Assembly (NCBI GenBank): GCA_963691655.1
Contig: OY829328.1
Location: 8,708,204-8,772,203 of the forward strand
DNA from: Toxonevra muliebris
Taxonomy: Eukaryota > Arthropoda > Insecta > Diptera > Pallopteridae
Length of the DNA stretch: 64,000 nucleotides
Direction: 5' to 3'
Shown here in pieces: positions 21,971 through 33,770 of this stretch (the stretch's first letter is position 1; every line of letters begins with the position of its first letter). Position numbers and translations under genes: made by a program. The notes below the pieces were generated by a model. That model was not told the origin of the DNA. It did not search any database and saw only the letters and a list, made by a program, of their open reading frames with translations.

Positions 21971-22677
21971 TTATATAACTCCGGCGTTTTTAGATGCTCC
22001 TTGTCTGGCTGGCGATGATATCAGTCCAAGTAACTGACAATCAGCTTCTAAAATAGTTAAATCCTTGGACGAACCAAGAAATTTCGTTGAGAGCTCAAGA
22101 TCTTTTACACGCAGTCGTACGCGTGAACCACGCACATAATCGCTGTAAGAAACAAACTTATAAATATGAATTTCAAATTCATTCTAACTTTATGGCTTAC
22201 GCTCCGTTTCGAGCAGGACGCGTACACACACAATGAAATTTCCAACCAAAATCAATATAAAGATCATCGCCAACAACATGAAATATTTTTCCAGTAACAA
22301 CCTTTCCTTCAGGATTACCCAACTGAATTAAAGAAAGAAATACATGCTTATATAAATTGTTATTGTTGTAAACACTGGAAACTAACATCAATGAATTTCG
22401 ATTTTTTCAATAATGCTGCAAATGTTTGATTATCAGCAGGATCGGTTTCCATCGCTGGAGGTGCAGTATATTTTTCAAATGCACGAGCAAATCCGCCTTT
22501 TGGAGAAGTGATAGTGGAGACATCTTGCTCATTCCCCACCGCTATTGCAGGGTTTTCCTCGCTAATCACCTTGTTGCACAGCGCACGCATATTATGCGTG
22601 ATTATAACATTGCTGCGAGGGAATATGCTTTTGCAGTTAATCGTTGTAATTTTATTTATTTTGCACAGTAAAGACAT
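21971..22677 (-). CDS. mRpS28: Mitochondrial ribosomal protein S28 (bS1m), 194 aa
   Basis: The exons are 22387-22677, 22201-22322 and 21971-22142 (585 nt, phases fit). The basic, Ser/Asn-containing N-terminus is consistent with a mitochondrial targeting peptide. The core is [20 protein letters not shown] then [13 protein letters not shown], followed by [19 protein letters not shown] and [14 protein letters not shown]. These are the diagnostic S1-like blocks of MRPS28, a component of the small mitoribosomal subunit. The gene is divergent from the FAM136A-like gene (244 bp between start codons) and tail-to-tail with ADAT3. Confidence 0.92.
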
Positions 22678-22921
22678 GATTTTATGCCAGAGTTTTTTTC
22701 TGTAACTGCACTATGCTGTGCATTTTTTTTAGGTTAGAATCTGAATGTCAAATCCTAAACAGCTGATTTTGTTTTTTTTTTTGTGTTTCACATCATTTAC
22801 ACCCTGTGTCTGCCATCACTTTTTTTTGCACGCGAGTTGTTTGGTGAACTAAATTTAATTTCATAAATTTTTTATTTTTAGTTGTGTAATTTTATAAATA
22901 AAATTGAAAACAATAATCAAA
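22678..22921. promoter_or_regulatory. Shared divergent promoter of mRpS28 and FAM136A-like gene 1
   Basis: Only 244 bp separate two start codons pointing away from each other. Both products are mitochondrial (known for MRPS28, reported for FAM136A), so one bidirectional promoter is likely. It is T-rich in the middle. No specific factor site is claimed. Confidence 0.5.
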
Positions 22922-23482
22922 ATGATAGCTCAGCAAAAACAACGCATCGAGCGCGCAGTAACTGACATGATCGATGAAATGGATAAAACGCATTTACGAA
23001 AAATGCAAGTGAGTGAAAAATCTTGTCTTCAAATTCCAACCTATAAATACCACATTACAGACGGATATGCACCTATGTGCCGCTAAATGCTGTCAAGATC
23101 CAAATTCCAGCTTAGACGGTGTACAAAGATGTGTGGACAGATGTTCAGTGCCACTTAATCGTGCTCAGAGTTATGTACAACATGAGTTGGGCGAATTCCA
23201 AGGCAGACTTCAGCGTTGTGTAATGGTAAGAGGCATCAATAGTAGCGCGATAAGAAACAAAAGTTCAAATGTCAATTTTATTTCTTTTTGCAGCAATGCA
23301 ATGATGATATCAAAGTAAAAATGCCAGCGAGTCCATCAGAAGCTGAAGTTTCCAAATACACCGATCAATTTGAACGTTGCGCTATTCAATGTGTAGATAA
23401 ACATGTCGGTCTTATACCAACTATGATGAAAACAATCAAATCTGTGTTGGCAAAGGGACCTGAATCTATTCCACAAGTATAA
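22922..23482 (+). CDS. FAM136A-like protein, copy 1, 146 aa
   Basis: The exons are 22922-23008, 23061-23225 and 23294-23482 (87, 165 and 189 nt). The protein starts MIAQQKQRIERAVTDMIDEM, continues MHLCAAKCCQDP, RCVDRCSVPLNRAQSYVQHE and LGEFQGRLQRCVM, then QCNDDIKVKMP and FERCAIQCVDKHVGLIPTMM. The paired CxxxC motifs are the FAM136A signature, a small Cys-rich mitochondrial intermembrane-space protein of unclear biochemical role. No signal peptide is visible, as expected for this class. A paralogue with the same intron positions and exon lengths follows at 23821. Confidence 0.9.
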
Positions 23483-23820
23483 AACGCATGAGATGATGCA
23501 GTTTTACTTTTAAATGCATTTTATAATTGGAATAATATATATTGTAATATTAGACAAAATCACTATCACTAATCACTGTTGAAGAAATTAAAGTTGAAAG
23601 GAGAGAAAAAGCAACAAACGTTTCGTTTGTTAAAAATCTGAAAATAAAGAAAATTTCTGTCGTATTTTGCTTCTGTGACAGAGAACACATTTTGTTTGTT
23701 TGTATATTTTTGTAGAACTAATGTTGTTTGTGCAAATGTCGCAAAAATAGTCTGAATTCAAAATTCATTTAAATTTACGAAATATTAAAATTTATTTTTT
23801 GAATTCGTTTTCAATACTCA

Positions 23821-24388
23821 ATGATTGAACAGCAACGGAAACGCGTTGAACGCGCTGTAACCGATATGATTAACGATATGTATATGAGCCATTTGAAAAA
23901 AATGCAGGTAAGAGTTAAACATTAATAAACATTGTTTATTATATAATTTCTGTACTCACTGCTAGTCCGAAATGCACCTTTGTGCAGCACGATGTTGCAA
24001 TGATAAGCGTGGCACTTTGGAAACCGTACAAAATTGTATTGAGGTTTGTGCTTCGCCTCTGACAAAAGCACAAGATTTCTTGCAGCATGAATTGGGGCAA
24101 TTTCAAGGTCGTCTGCAGCATTGTGTCATGGTCTGTTGTAATACTAAATTATTCATTCAATACATAATTTTAAAATCAAATTTGATATTACTCCCGCAGC
24201 AATGTAACGACGATATTCGTGGTAACATACCAAGCAATGCAAAGAACTCTGAATTAGCCAAATATCAATACCAATTTGAACGTTGCACAGTACAATGCGT
24301 AGATCAACATATTGGTCTCATTCCGAATATGATGAAAGCATTAAAGACTGTTCTAGCTAAGGGACCTGATGCATTTCGGCCTGCATAA
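23821..24388 (+). CDS. FAM136A-like protein, copy 2, 146 aa
   Basis: The exons are 23821-23907, 23966-24130 and 24200-24388, exactly the exon lengths of copy 1. The protein starts MIEQQRKRVERAVTDMINDM, then MHLCAARCCNDK, NCIEVCASPLTKAQDFLQHE, LGQFQGRLQHCVM, QCNDDIRGNIP and FERCTVQCVDQHIGLIPNMM. All CxxxC cysteines are kept, so both copies appear functional. The donor of intron 2 is ATG|GTCTGT, weaker than in copy 1. The gene lies 338 bp downstream of copy 1 in the same direction, so it is a tandem duplicate, not recent judging by protein divergence. Confidence 0.9.
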
Positions 24389-24958
24389 TCATATATATGT
24401 ATGACAACTCGTATATATTTTGTATATTTGTGAACAAAATGTTTTTTTTTTAATATCAGTAAGTAAAAATAAAAATTAAAATCAATTTTAAAATTACTTG
24501 AATTAATTAGTCGATTCGCGACATGAAATACCATAACATCTCCTTGTTTATAAGCTTGTATTCGTCTCCCGCAGTATTTCACAATCAACCAAACAAATAA
24601 GCTGTAAAAAATTTTGTTTTAAAAGAAGCATATACCTAAATAACAAATTCCTGCATTTGGTCATCCATCTGGCTGCTATTATTATAAATCGGTTGGACAA
24701 CTTTCTCAAAACAATATATATCTGTACACGCATAATTTAGTTTTTTCCGTGAAAAAGTGTAAATTTTTAGTTTCAAAAGTTATCTTCGAGTGTTTTATTT
24801 AGTTGTGAATTTAATATTAGTTTTACGCTTTTATTGAGGAAAATATATCCAAAATATTGGTTTTTCCTTTATTTATCGAAATGTACAATGATTTTTAACG
24901 GTTCTCAACATATTTCGATTACGTATAACATTTTATCTAAAATGCTGTTTCGGGGTAA
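24389..24958. other. Spacer after FAM136A-like copy 2
   Basis: AT-rich 3' flank. No gene is supported. Frames at 24304-24733 on the minus strand are treated as chance. Confidence 0.35.
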
Positions 24959-25523
24959 TGAGGGGGTAACGTGGCAAAAGTCATCGAAGATGACCAGAAG
25001 AACTTTATATTTCTTATTGAGCCTTCTGGTGCTCAGATTGGAGTTAACAGACATCTGGAGTTGCAAGCCATTCAAATGCACCATTAATAGTATTTTTAAA
25101 TTAAATTTGCCAATTGCATAAAAGCACACGGACTAAAAAATCAAATCTTGGCCGAAAGCCAATGAAGATTTCGATTTTGACTTCTGCTGATAAAAGAAAA
25201 AGGCTAGAGGAATTACCGACGAATGAAAGACCACCAGCAACGAAATAATGGCAATTGAATAATGCTGAAAAGTCAAATACACAGTGAAAACCGGCTAAAA
25301 AAGTGGTATTTCATCACCATCAGAAGAGGATTTCTGCATAATTTGTTTGGGCCCGATGCTCAAAAAACTAAGTCGATTCATTTCAATTAAGTCTTTGAAA
25401 TGTAAAAGAGTAGCTTCTGGGTTGGTTTGTTGATTTTGAGCATTAAATAAACATTTTTCTCCGCTTAAATTGCAATTTATTTCATTTATTACTATATAAT
25501 CTTTTTTGCCACGTTACCCCTCA
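24959..25523. mobile_element. Small element with inverted ends TGAGGGGGTAACGTGGCAAA
   Basis: TGAGGGGGTAACGTGGCAAA (24959) and its near inverse TTTTGCCACGTTACCCCTCA (to 25523) bound 565 bp. The interior contains coding-looking scraps on the plus strand, for example EDFCIICLGPMLKKLS near 25326-25370. This may be the end of a pogo-type transposase, but that is a guess. No clear target duplication. Confidence 0.5.
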
Positions 25524-26035
25524 AAGGCTGAGTTTTTAGGTGTATTGAATCATCTAATGATGCCAAAAATTGGATCTTGACTCCTTTTTTACGACAGTAT
25601 ATGGTATTGGTTTTGCACAAATCATTATGGGCTTAAATATAATAAAAAGCATGTCAAATTACCCCCACTTGCTGTACTTCAAGTTGACTTTATTAATGAT
25701 ATTCTTATGCTTTCCGACAGCGAGAAAATTATGTGTTCAGTACCTAATGCTTTTGTTGTAGGACAGTATTTCCGAATACTCTATACAGGTCAATCATAAT
25801 ATTTACCAAATTATAAATGTCGGCATTAATGTTACACTTAACATTCGTTTTATGTGTAAATATTAAAAACATATTTATTTAATTATAAAAGTTGATTTAA
25901 ATTTAAAAGCACATTATTCTTCTTAAATTTTACACTTAAGATTTAACTTAAAATTTACTTGTAAAAAAAAAATAGTATACAATTTAAAAAATTATTTTGT
26001 GAGTTCATATTTGAAATAGCTATTTCTAAGTTCTA

Positions 26036-26866
26036 TTATTTATTCAGCTGTTCACGAACACCGTATTTACTCCAAAATGTTACAGAGCTTGTACTTTTTT
26101 TGCCGGAATTTTTTTGGAAAACTGAGCATGTATTGAATGGTGGGCAGTACAAATGTAGGGAAATGGCAGTGTCAGAATGACTGGGATTCTCAATGCGATG
26201 CAAACCTAATTTATCTGCAAAAAATAAATAACAATTAAATAAAAATAAAATACAAATAAACAAATATAATTACAAAAATAGATACCAACCATTTATATAT
26301 CCGACATCATTGAGTGTCAGTGAGCTCTCTCCAATTTCCTTCAATACATTACTATCAAACACATGTTCATCTTCATCAGTAATGCTGTATCCAATGTCTG
26401 CATTTGTTGACGTATTGCTATTACTATTATCATTTGCCACTCTACCTGCAGATATAGGCATTTCATAACGTGTCTCCTTTAGTTCGCCCTTTAACATTTT
26501 CATCATACAATGAGAATCGGCATGATCATGTATCGCTGATTCATGACCTTCACCCCAACAAAGTATCATCAAATTAAATTTACCATTTCCGCCATCTACG
26601 AGATTACGTGTATATTTATAACGATCAAATTTTGCAAATTTTTGCCATTCCTTTTGATTTGACTGATACGAGAGCATAATGTGATTCACCATTTCAATAT
26701 TGACATAGTTCGTTTCGAACTCTTTGTATAATGCAGTAATCAAATCTTGAAGACTATTGATAATAGGGCCATATTTGAGTGGTTTTTCAATGCCGCGAAA
26801 ATGATGTGTGGCCTCACGTAAAAATTTTTCTTGGTCCATATCAGGTTCAATTTTTGAAAGTGACAT
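26036..26866 (-). CDS. Cdo: Cysteine dioxygenase type I, 251 aa
   Basis: The exons are 26290-26866 and 26036-26214 (756 nt). The enzyme oxidises L-cysteine to cysteine sulfinate with a mononuclear non-haem iron, the first step of the taurine/sulfate route in cytosol. The three iron ligands are H113 and H115 in SAIHDHADSHC and H198 in GLHRIENPS. C120 and Y215 (LYCPPF) are placed to form the Cys-Tyr cofactor, and R87 (YTRNLV) to bind substrate carboxylate. Spacings R-H 26, H-C 7 and H-Y 17 equal those of the mammalian enzyme. Between H115 and H198 there are about 31 extra residues, a Ser/Asn-rich, acidic loop near 140-170. The intron splits GAT within IN-D-KLGL. Confidence 0.93.
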
Positions 26867-29733
26867 TTTAAAGCTTTGATTTACCTAAGATAAGAGTTTG
26901 TAATTTAATAATAATATCAATAATAATATCAATAATAATAAGTATAATAAAATTTATTATCATATAATTAAATATATTTAATTCCATTCATATTTTGAAT
27001 TTAAGAATAACATGTTTACAACAACAGAGATTAATTGCAAAAACAAAAGCAATACGTACTTTTGTTTTACGTACTTTATGATTTCATGTCATTAGCAACG
27101 TCTATAATATATTTAAATAGAAGTTCATCTTCTGATAAGAATATTTTGCCGAATTTTTAAACTAAAAAAAAAAAATTCTTTATTGATGTGCAAAAGTTTA
27201 TCAAATAAAGTCATTAACAAAAAATTTGATTTATTCAAAAAATGTATCTCTATGTGTTACATATTGCTCAGTTGTGACTATACCGTCATAACTCAAAATT
27301 TTTAAATTTTCAAGAAACGCTTTAAAGTTTTCAATTTTATATACTTTGTATAAACGTAATAACGAAACATTTGCTCTCCAGCCGTGGTTTTTCCAAATAG
27401 AAAAATTTTAAATTTTGGGTTATAATCGCAAATGAGCGATTGCTGGGTGAAATAAATCTATTTTATTTATAAATAGCAGAACCAGTCACGTCCATTTCAA
27501 CTATCCGGCGATATTGTGGTTGGTCCATTTCGATAGACCATTGTTAAATAATTTTCATATTTTTCAGGAGAAGTATTAATATTTAATTTAATATAAAATA
27601 ACTATTACATAATCCAAAAAAAAATCTCTTATATGTGGCAAAAAGAAATGAAAATCAGCTGTTGTGACAGTGTGGGCCCTTTGGCGTTTTCGAAATTTGC
27701 ATCAATGACTTATCGAAAATGGCGCGAATTCGCACCGATATTAGCTTTAAATTGCAAAAACATGACAAATTGTTAAAAACTATTTATTAAAAAAAATCGA
27801 ATGTAAAATACCATTTTCAAAGAATTTAACTTCAAATAAATTTTAAAAGAGTTTTTTTGCCTTTGGTTAGTTTTACTATCACAAACTTTAGGATGAGCAC
27901 GGTTGAGAACCGCTGCTATAATTCTGCTATAATAAGTGTTTCATTATATTAGTTATAACTTATTGATAATGATTCTTGCAGATTTACGCACATTTTGTAC
28001 ACATGTATACGTTTTCATATTTTATAATTAAACGACTATTCTAATGATCTTTAAACTTATATTGTGTTATCCCAGTATAAAATGAGTTGAAACTGATAAT
28101 TTTTCTTAAAACATACATATTGTGAATAGTAATTTTGAGAAAATCACACTTTTATGCCGAAACCGTAACTTGGTTTTTAAGCCTTCCATTAAAATGTGGC
28201 ATTATAGCTCAATTTTCGCTTTTGTCCACTTACATGTATCTATTTGTATAAATAAATGTTTCCAAATGTAAAATTTGGATTAGAAATTGTATTTGTATTG
28301 TAATTTATTTTTTATTCAAAAATCATTTTTTAGTATAAACTGAAAAAATAATATGTAGCTTTTGATCTACTTGAGGTAGCGACGTAATATTTTGATATGC
28401 ATAAAAGCACACAATTTAAAAAAAAAAAAACAGTTAAAACAGTATGAAATAGTTGTGAAGGATATTAAAAGTCCTGAGTTTCTCAATGAAAAGTACAGAA
28501 ACTGTTCCGTAAAATGTAAATGGATTATGAAGTTTGGCTAACTTCAGGTAATATATGAGCTAATGCATTGAACATTACGTGTGTTTAACTGCTCAACTTA
28601 TTGTATAAACGTAATATAAGCATTTGATCGTATCTGTTGGAATCAACCAGGTACAATCTACTTCTATGAGACCCCACGTAAGGCGCCATACTGTTATCTT
28701 CCTCAAAGGTAAACACTACAATGATTTCGCTATTTGATACTTTTCAATATGCTTATCTATTCAATTTGTATGAATATATACATATTTGTAATAAAAAATA
28801 AATAAAAAATCTGAGCTCACTTCAATATTATAAGGTCAATGATTACAATTTAATCATTTTGTATGCACATTGTTTGGAAAATTACTTTTTTAAATATTTT
28901 TTAAAACAAAATGTCTATAGCAATTGTCTACATAATGTGTATGGTCAACAAAAACTTCACGTTATTTAGTTTTGAATTTTTAAAAACTCACGTTTTCTTT
29001 CTATTTCAGAGTATCCTTCCGATTTATATGAATGTCTAATTAATTTTATATATTTAATGAAATGTGAACGATTTTATAATTTTTTTGCCGCTCTATTATT
29101 TTTCAACACGCGTGCTCTATTCAACGTTGGAAACTTTAATGATTTCAAAATCTTTCTATGTGTAGTACAACATTCTCGTGCAGCTCAGCTTCCTTTAAAT
29201 AAAGCTTGCTAATGTGATTTTTTATTTGTTTTTTGTGTTTTTGATTTATTCTAAAGTATTTTTTTTATTATTTTGACTTTTATTCGAAACACAAGCAAGA
29301 AATAGGTCTTAATAATTCTGTGAACTGAAATAGATTGGAGAAACCACCAAAAGCAAACAGCAACAAATACGACTTGATCCAGCTTTAGCCAGCCTCTCTA
29401 TAATTATATTATACGTACATATATACATGCATATATTATACATGTAGTATATATATTTATTATATATTTATAATTGAATTCTGATTATCTCTTAATTCGA
29501 ATAATAAGAAAAGTACATTTGCGTTATTCTTTTTAATTGTTGGAAAATATTTTTTTTAAGATTACAAATTGCCAAAAGTTTTTTGATAAGTAAAGTACAC
29601 TAAATTGAATTTTGAGAATTTGACGTCATTTAAGTGTTTTTAAAAATATTTTGACGATAGACATTTTGAAAAATACAGTTGGAATAATGTAACGTAATTC
29701 CTTGCAAGCAAGCCTCACAGACATGGATAGTAA
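26867..29733. other. Gene-poor AT-rich interval, left part
   Basis: No confirmed gene. It holds a short ATCAATAATA microsatellite at about 26908-26945. A possible two-exon frame on the plus strand (28651-28708 joined to 29010-29212) has good splice sites but no recognisable product. Another short open segment is at 28428-28545. Confidence 0.4.
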
Positions 29734-30049
29734 GGCTGTGGTTATATTGCGAGTATGCTCTGCAAACACCATGAAATCGTTATTGCACCGAACACAAAGA
29801 GAAAGTCGTTACTCTCTCTCACACCGAACACGATATGCTCGGTGTATTGAACACTGAGCACGCCGTGTATTCAAGGTGACAATGAGTTATTTTACAAAAC
29901 AGTATCATTACATATAAAATAGTATTAAACAAACGAGTATATTTTGACAAAAAACAACTCTGCAACTAGCTGAATATAACCACCTTGACCGAGCACGGGG
30001 GAAAATGTTTTGTGTTCGTCGAACACCGAGCACCAATATAACCAGGCGC
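29734..30049. mobile_element. TAA-flanked MITE, copy 2 (316 bp)
   Basis: The same element as at 3114, in the same orientation and of exactly the same length. It lies between TAA (29731-29733) and TAA (30050-30052). Long stretches are identical to copy 1, for example ATGAGTTATTTTACAAAACA, with scattered substitutions (CGAGTATGC for CGCGTATGC). Confidence 0.8.
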
Positions 30050-30052
30050 TAA

Positions 30053-33000
30053 TGATTACTTTAAAATTTGCAATTACCCTGAAGACTTGATTTGCGTCGT
30101 TAATTGGGACCTAAGAACGACGATAACAGAAATAATTTTCCCTATATAATAGAATATAATATTTAATGAAAAATCTAAGTTATTACTAGTAAAAAAAAAA
30201 ACAAACATATATTTTTCAACACAAATATTTAAACAACGTAAATCGAGGCTTTGGTGTAATTATAAATGAGAATGGAAATTAAAAAATTTCAAATTCTATT
30301 TCACAGGAATTATGATAGGGAGTGAAAAATTTTCAATTCTTTTGGAATGGAATTGAAATTTCAATTTGTCGGGAATGGAAGAAAATTTTTAATTCCATTT
30401 AAACGAATTTGTAATTGGTGGTCGAAGTTTTCAATTTCTCAAAGAATAAAAAAAAAAATGATCGTGCCATTATAAGCAATCAGAGAACTTTGGTAAAAAA
30501 AACTTACGTAGCGTTAGCTAGTATTGCCATGACATTTAAAGAAGAATATTCGAAATCGTTCATGAAATTTGATAAAAATGGTTGAAGCGTCTGTGGGAAA
30601 CTGTAAAATTATACCTACACGCTGATTAAAGAAAAAAATTTTGATCGTCTATGGCCCGTTCAGCCCGATTTAGTATATTTTTCCTTTTGACAGATTGTTA
30701 CTTCACGCTTCAGCTTCACATTCTGTTCCTCACTTAGCGCTCTAATTTATGTATGACTATTAAGAAAAATTAAAGTCTTTTTTGTTGGAATTGTAAAAAA
30801 ATTGTATAGCACTCAAACAAGTTTTACGTCTATTGCATTGTGTTCCTTTTTGCAATACTTCGAATCTACCAAATTAATTAATTAATAAACCGATGCATAT
30901 CATGCGGTGCCAAAGAGCTCTGGTGATCGTCCCTCAACACACCAGTGACTAATATCATAACTTTGGTCCGACAGAAAGCGGGCAGACACTAAGAAAGTGG
31001 TCAGCCGTCTCTTCATATTTTTCCCCCTGAACCACAAGCCGCACATAGGGTACTAGCTCCCAAGCCAATCATATTTAAATGTTTGGCCCAATAGAAGTGA
31101 CTTGTATATAATCCCAACAGCTGCCCACAGCTCTTTCTTTTAAGTGATAACAAAAAATCTGTTTGACACTTCGAGATAAGAGGTAAAATGATAATTAAAG
31201 CCTTAGTTTTGAGTTAACTTGTAGCGTTAAAATTAAAACATTAAATTTTTAGGTGTTATGCAAAGTAATTTTTTAGTTTCTTTAAGAGAAATATTTTTAA
31301 TTTTAAGAATACTAACTATCTATTTTCTTTTACTCCAGAATAATTTTTTATGCTATTTTTATTCTTAGAATTCCGTAATTGCAAGCTAAGAAATCGTGCC
31401 GTGTAGAAAAACTTATATTTAACCTTCAATACGGTTTTTAGATAATTATTCTCGGCTTCTTTTTACGCTTTTTTAAGATATCGTTGAACATACTGTACCT
31501 ACATTTTAAATATGAATTTTCACATTAAATTTTTTAAATTCCCCAGCGAAAACTGCCAACGACCTCGAACTCAGTTACCCTATATTACACAAAGTATACT
31601 CCAATCACCACATTCTAGTTTATTTTTAGACTCTAGAACAGTTTTATAAACTACTACTTGCATGTTGCATGCATAAAAATGAAAGTTAGGCCTATAGGTA
31701 CATACGCTTTTTACACAAACTGGCTGCGCATGCCAAACGTGCGTGTACGGGGGAGCATACGCAGCACGTGATGTGCGCGATGTGTGTTTAAAATACAAGT
31801 TTTCGTTTGTATACATAAATAACCACATACCTGTTAAAAACATGCTTGAATTGTTTTTAACCAAAAACAAATAAAAATTATTACAAAATGCAAATCATTT
31901 TTGTTGTTATGTATGCATGAATGAAAAATACTACAACTTTACACATTTTTACTCAAAGTTCAACAAACTCAAACTGCCATTGGAAAGTATGTTAACAGAC
32001 ACGAAATCAATTTCAAATAAAAATACCTTTTAATAAGTAAATATCTACATTTTTTGCCATTTTTCATTACATGTTTACTTACCATCTTTAACGAAGCTGC
32101 ACAATTTATATTGTTATTGTAGTTTAACAATTCTGAATTTGACGGCGAATGAAAGTTTTTCATATTTATGTACATATATTTATTGACTGAAACTGGAACA
32201 ACACCTAAATATTTCGTTGAATTTTACTATAAAGGATTCCTTAATTTTTTATTATCAGAATATAAGAAACACAATACTAGGTAGGTAGCTATTTAAAATG
32301 TTATGTCTGTTCCGCACAATGTCTTTTACTTATATGTGGTATTTCTCATATGCGCTTTTTATCAAATATTGAAGTGATCAAGCGAAAACAACCAACCGTC
32401 TGCAGATCTCAAACTCAGGTATCTTTCTTCAAAGATATTTTCTCATTTCTTTTTGGCTATACTGAGTTATTAGTTTGTTTATGATTATCGTTTTTTCTTT
32501 TGTTGTTGTAGTATTTTTCAGAGCTGACGAGAATGCTTAACCAATATAGTTATGGTTGTGGCATCGGTATTGATGTTGTTTGCTTGTTTTGAGTATTTTG
32601 TTGGGAATTTGTTTTCATTTCTTTTTTATCTTAGCGGCGTTTCTTTCACTCCAGTTGGTATTAACATAATACCGTAATTTTGATTGGTTGTTGTTGCAGT
32701 GCCTTATTATTTTCCCTCATTTCGTTTGTTGTTTCTGGCTTTGAACTCCATTTGTTTTGTTTTTGGAAAATATGTTAGCTTATTTACAGAAGAGAAATGA
32801 CGTGTATCTTAAATAATGAATTTAAACGTTGTTGCGATTATGATTAGGTTCTAAGTTTGCATTACATCAGCGTATTTTTGACCGAAATATGAATATATTG
32901 TATATCTACAGTTTCTAGCCTTGGGAAATATGGTTGTATATATACAATACATATATCTGGAAATTATGTCAAGTGTGCTAAAGTTTGATTAATTAGGTGG

Positions 33001-33400
33001 TATTAGAGAAAGGCGATAAATTAAAATTTTAGATTTTTGGTAGATACATAATACATATACATGCATATCTTTGTTTATACAGCTTAATACTTGTTTTTTT
33101 TTAAGTATTTTTTTAAGCTAATATGAGCAGCGTGTACATTAAACAATTATTGTGAGTAATATATAAGTAAATAACATATTTAATTGTTAATTGATTTCCA
33201 TTTACTCCATCCTAAAATTGTAAATAGGTGTTTTGTAGAAAAGTTTATAAAACTTTATGTAGTAGATGCGATAAATAAATAATAAAAGAAATTAAATATT
33301 TATTTACAAAGTTATACATACGTCATTATGGTAATTATTTACCATAAACAAATTCTCATATTTTGAAAAATTACTCTTTTTCGATTTAGTTAAAAGTAAG
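30053..33400. other. Gene-poor AT-rich interval, middle part
   Basis: 30240-30460 is rich in GGAATTGAAATTTCAATT-like words. 30890-31130 carries a broken minus-strand segment (CAACCGSGG, ETADHFLSVCPLSV across frames) that resembles the C-terminal end of a non-LTR retrotransposon polyprotein. No host gene is supported; the 31580-31870 frame is not convincing. Confidence 0.35.
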
Positions 33401-33770
33401 GACCAAGAATAACAATTTTTTTTTTCTTGATCTAAAAAACAAAAAAAACATTATGACTACCTTTATTTTTTGTTTGCCCATAAAAATTACCGTAACCAAA
33501 ATCGCAACTAAAATTTTATTTTGGTTACACATAATCAATCAAAACATTACTTTTGATTATTTATAAACATTTTCGTTTGTTATAATTTACTTTTTGTTTG
33601 TTATAATTTATTTTAATTTTATTTTGTTCTCCTTATTTGACCTCGAATTATTAAAAGTCGTGACGTGGGTAACCAAAATAAAACTTTGGTTGCAGTAATT
33701 TTTATGGGCAACCATAAAAAAATTATTCTTAAAACCATTACGGTTATTTTTAACAAATAATTATAAAGGT
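33401..33770. mobile_element. Fold-back MITE around TTGCCCATAAAAATTAC ends
   Basis: TTTGCCCATAAAAATTACCG (from 33474) is mirrored by GTAATTTTTATGGGCAACC (to about 33712). The pairing continues with TAAAATTTTATTTTGGTTAC against GTAACCAAAATAAAACTTTG. Partial similarity extends outward on both sides. Non-coding. Confidence 0.6.

Noticed and set aside
31580..31870. 96-codon minus-strand frame
   Set aside because: No domain. The overlap with a TG/CG-rich patch (GTGATGTGCGCGATGTGTGT) explains the openness.
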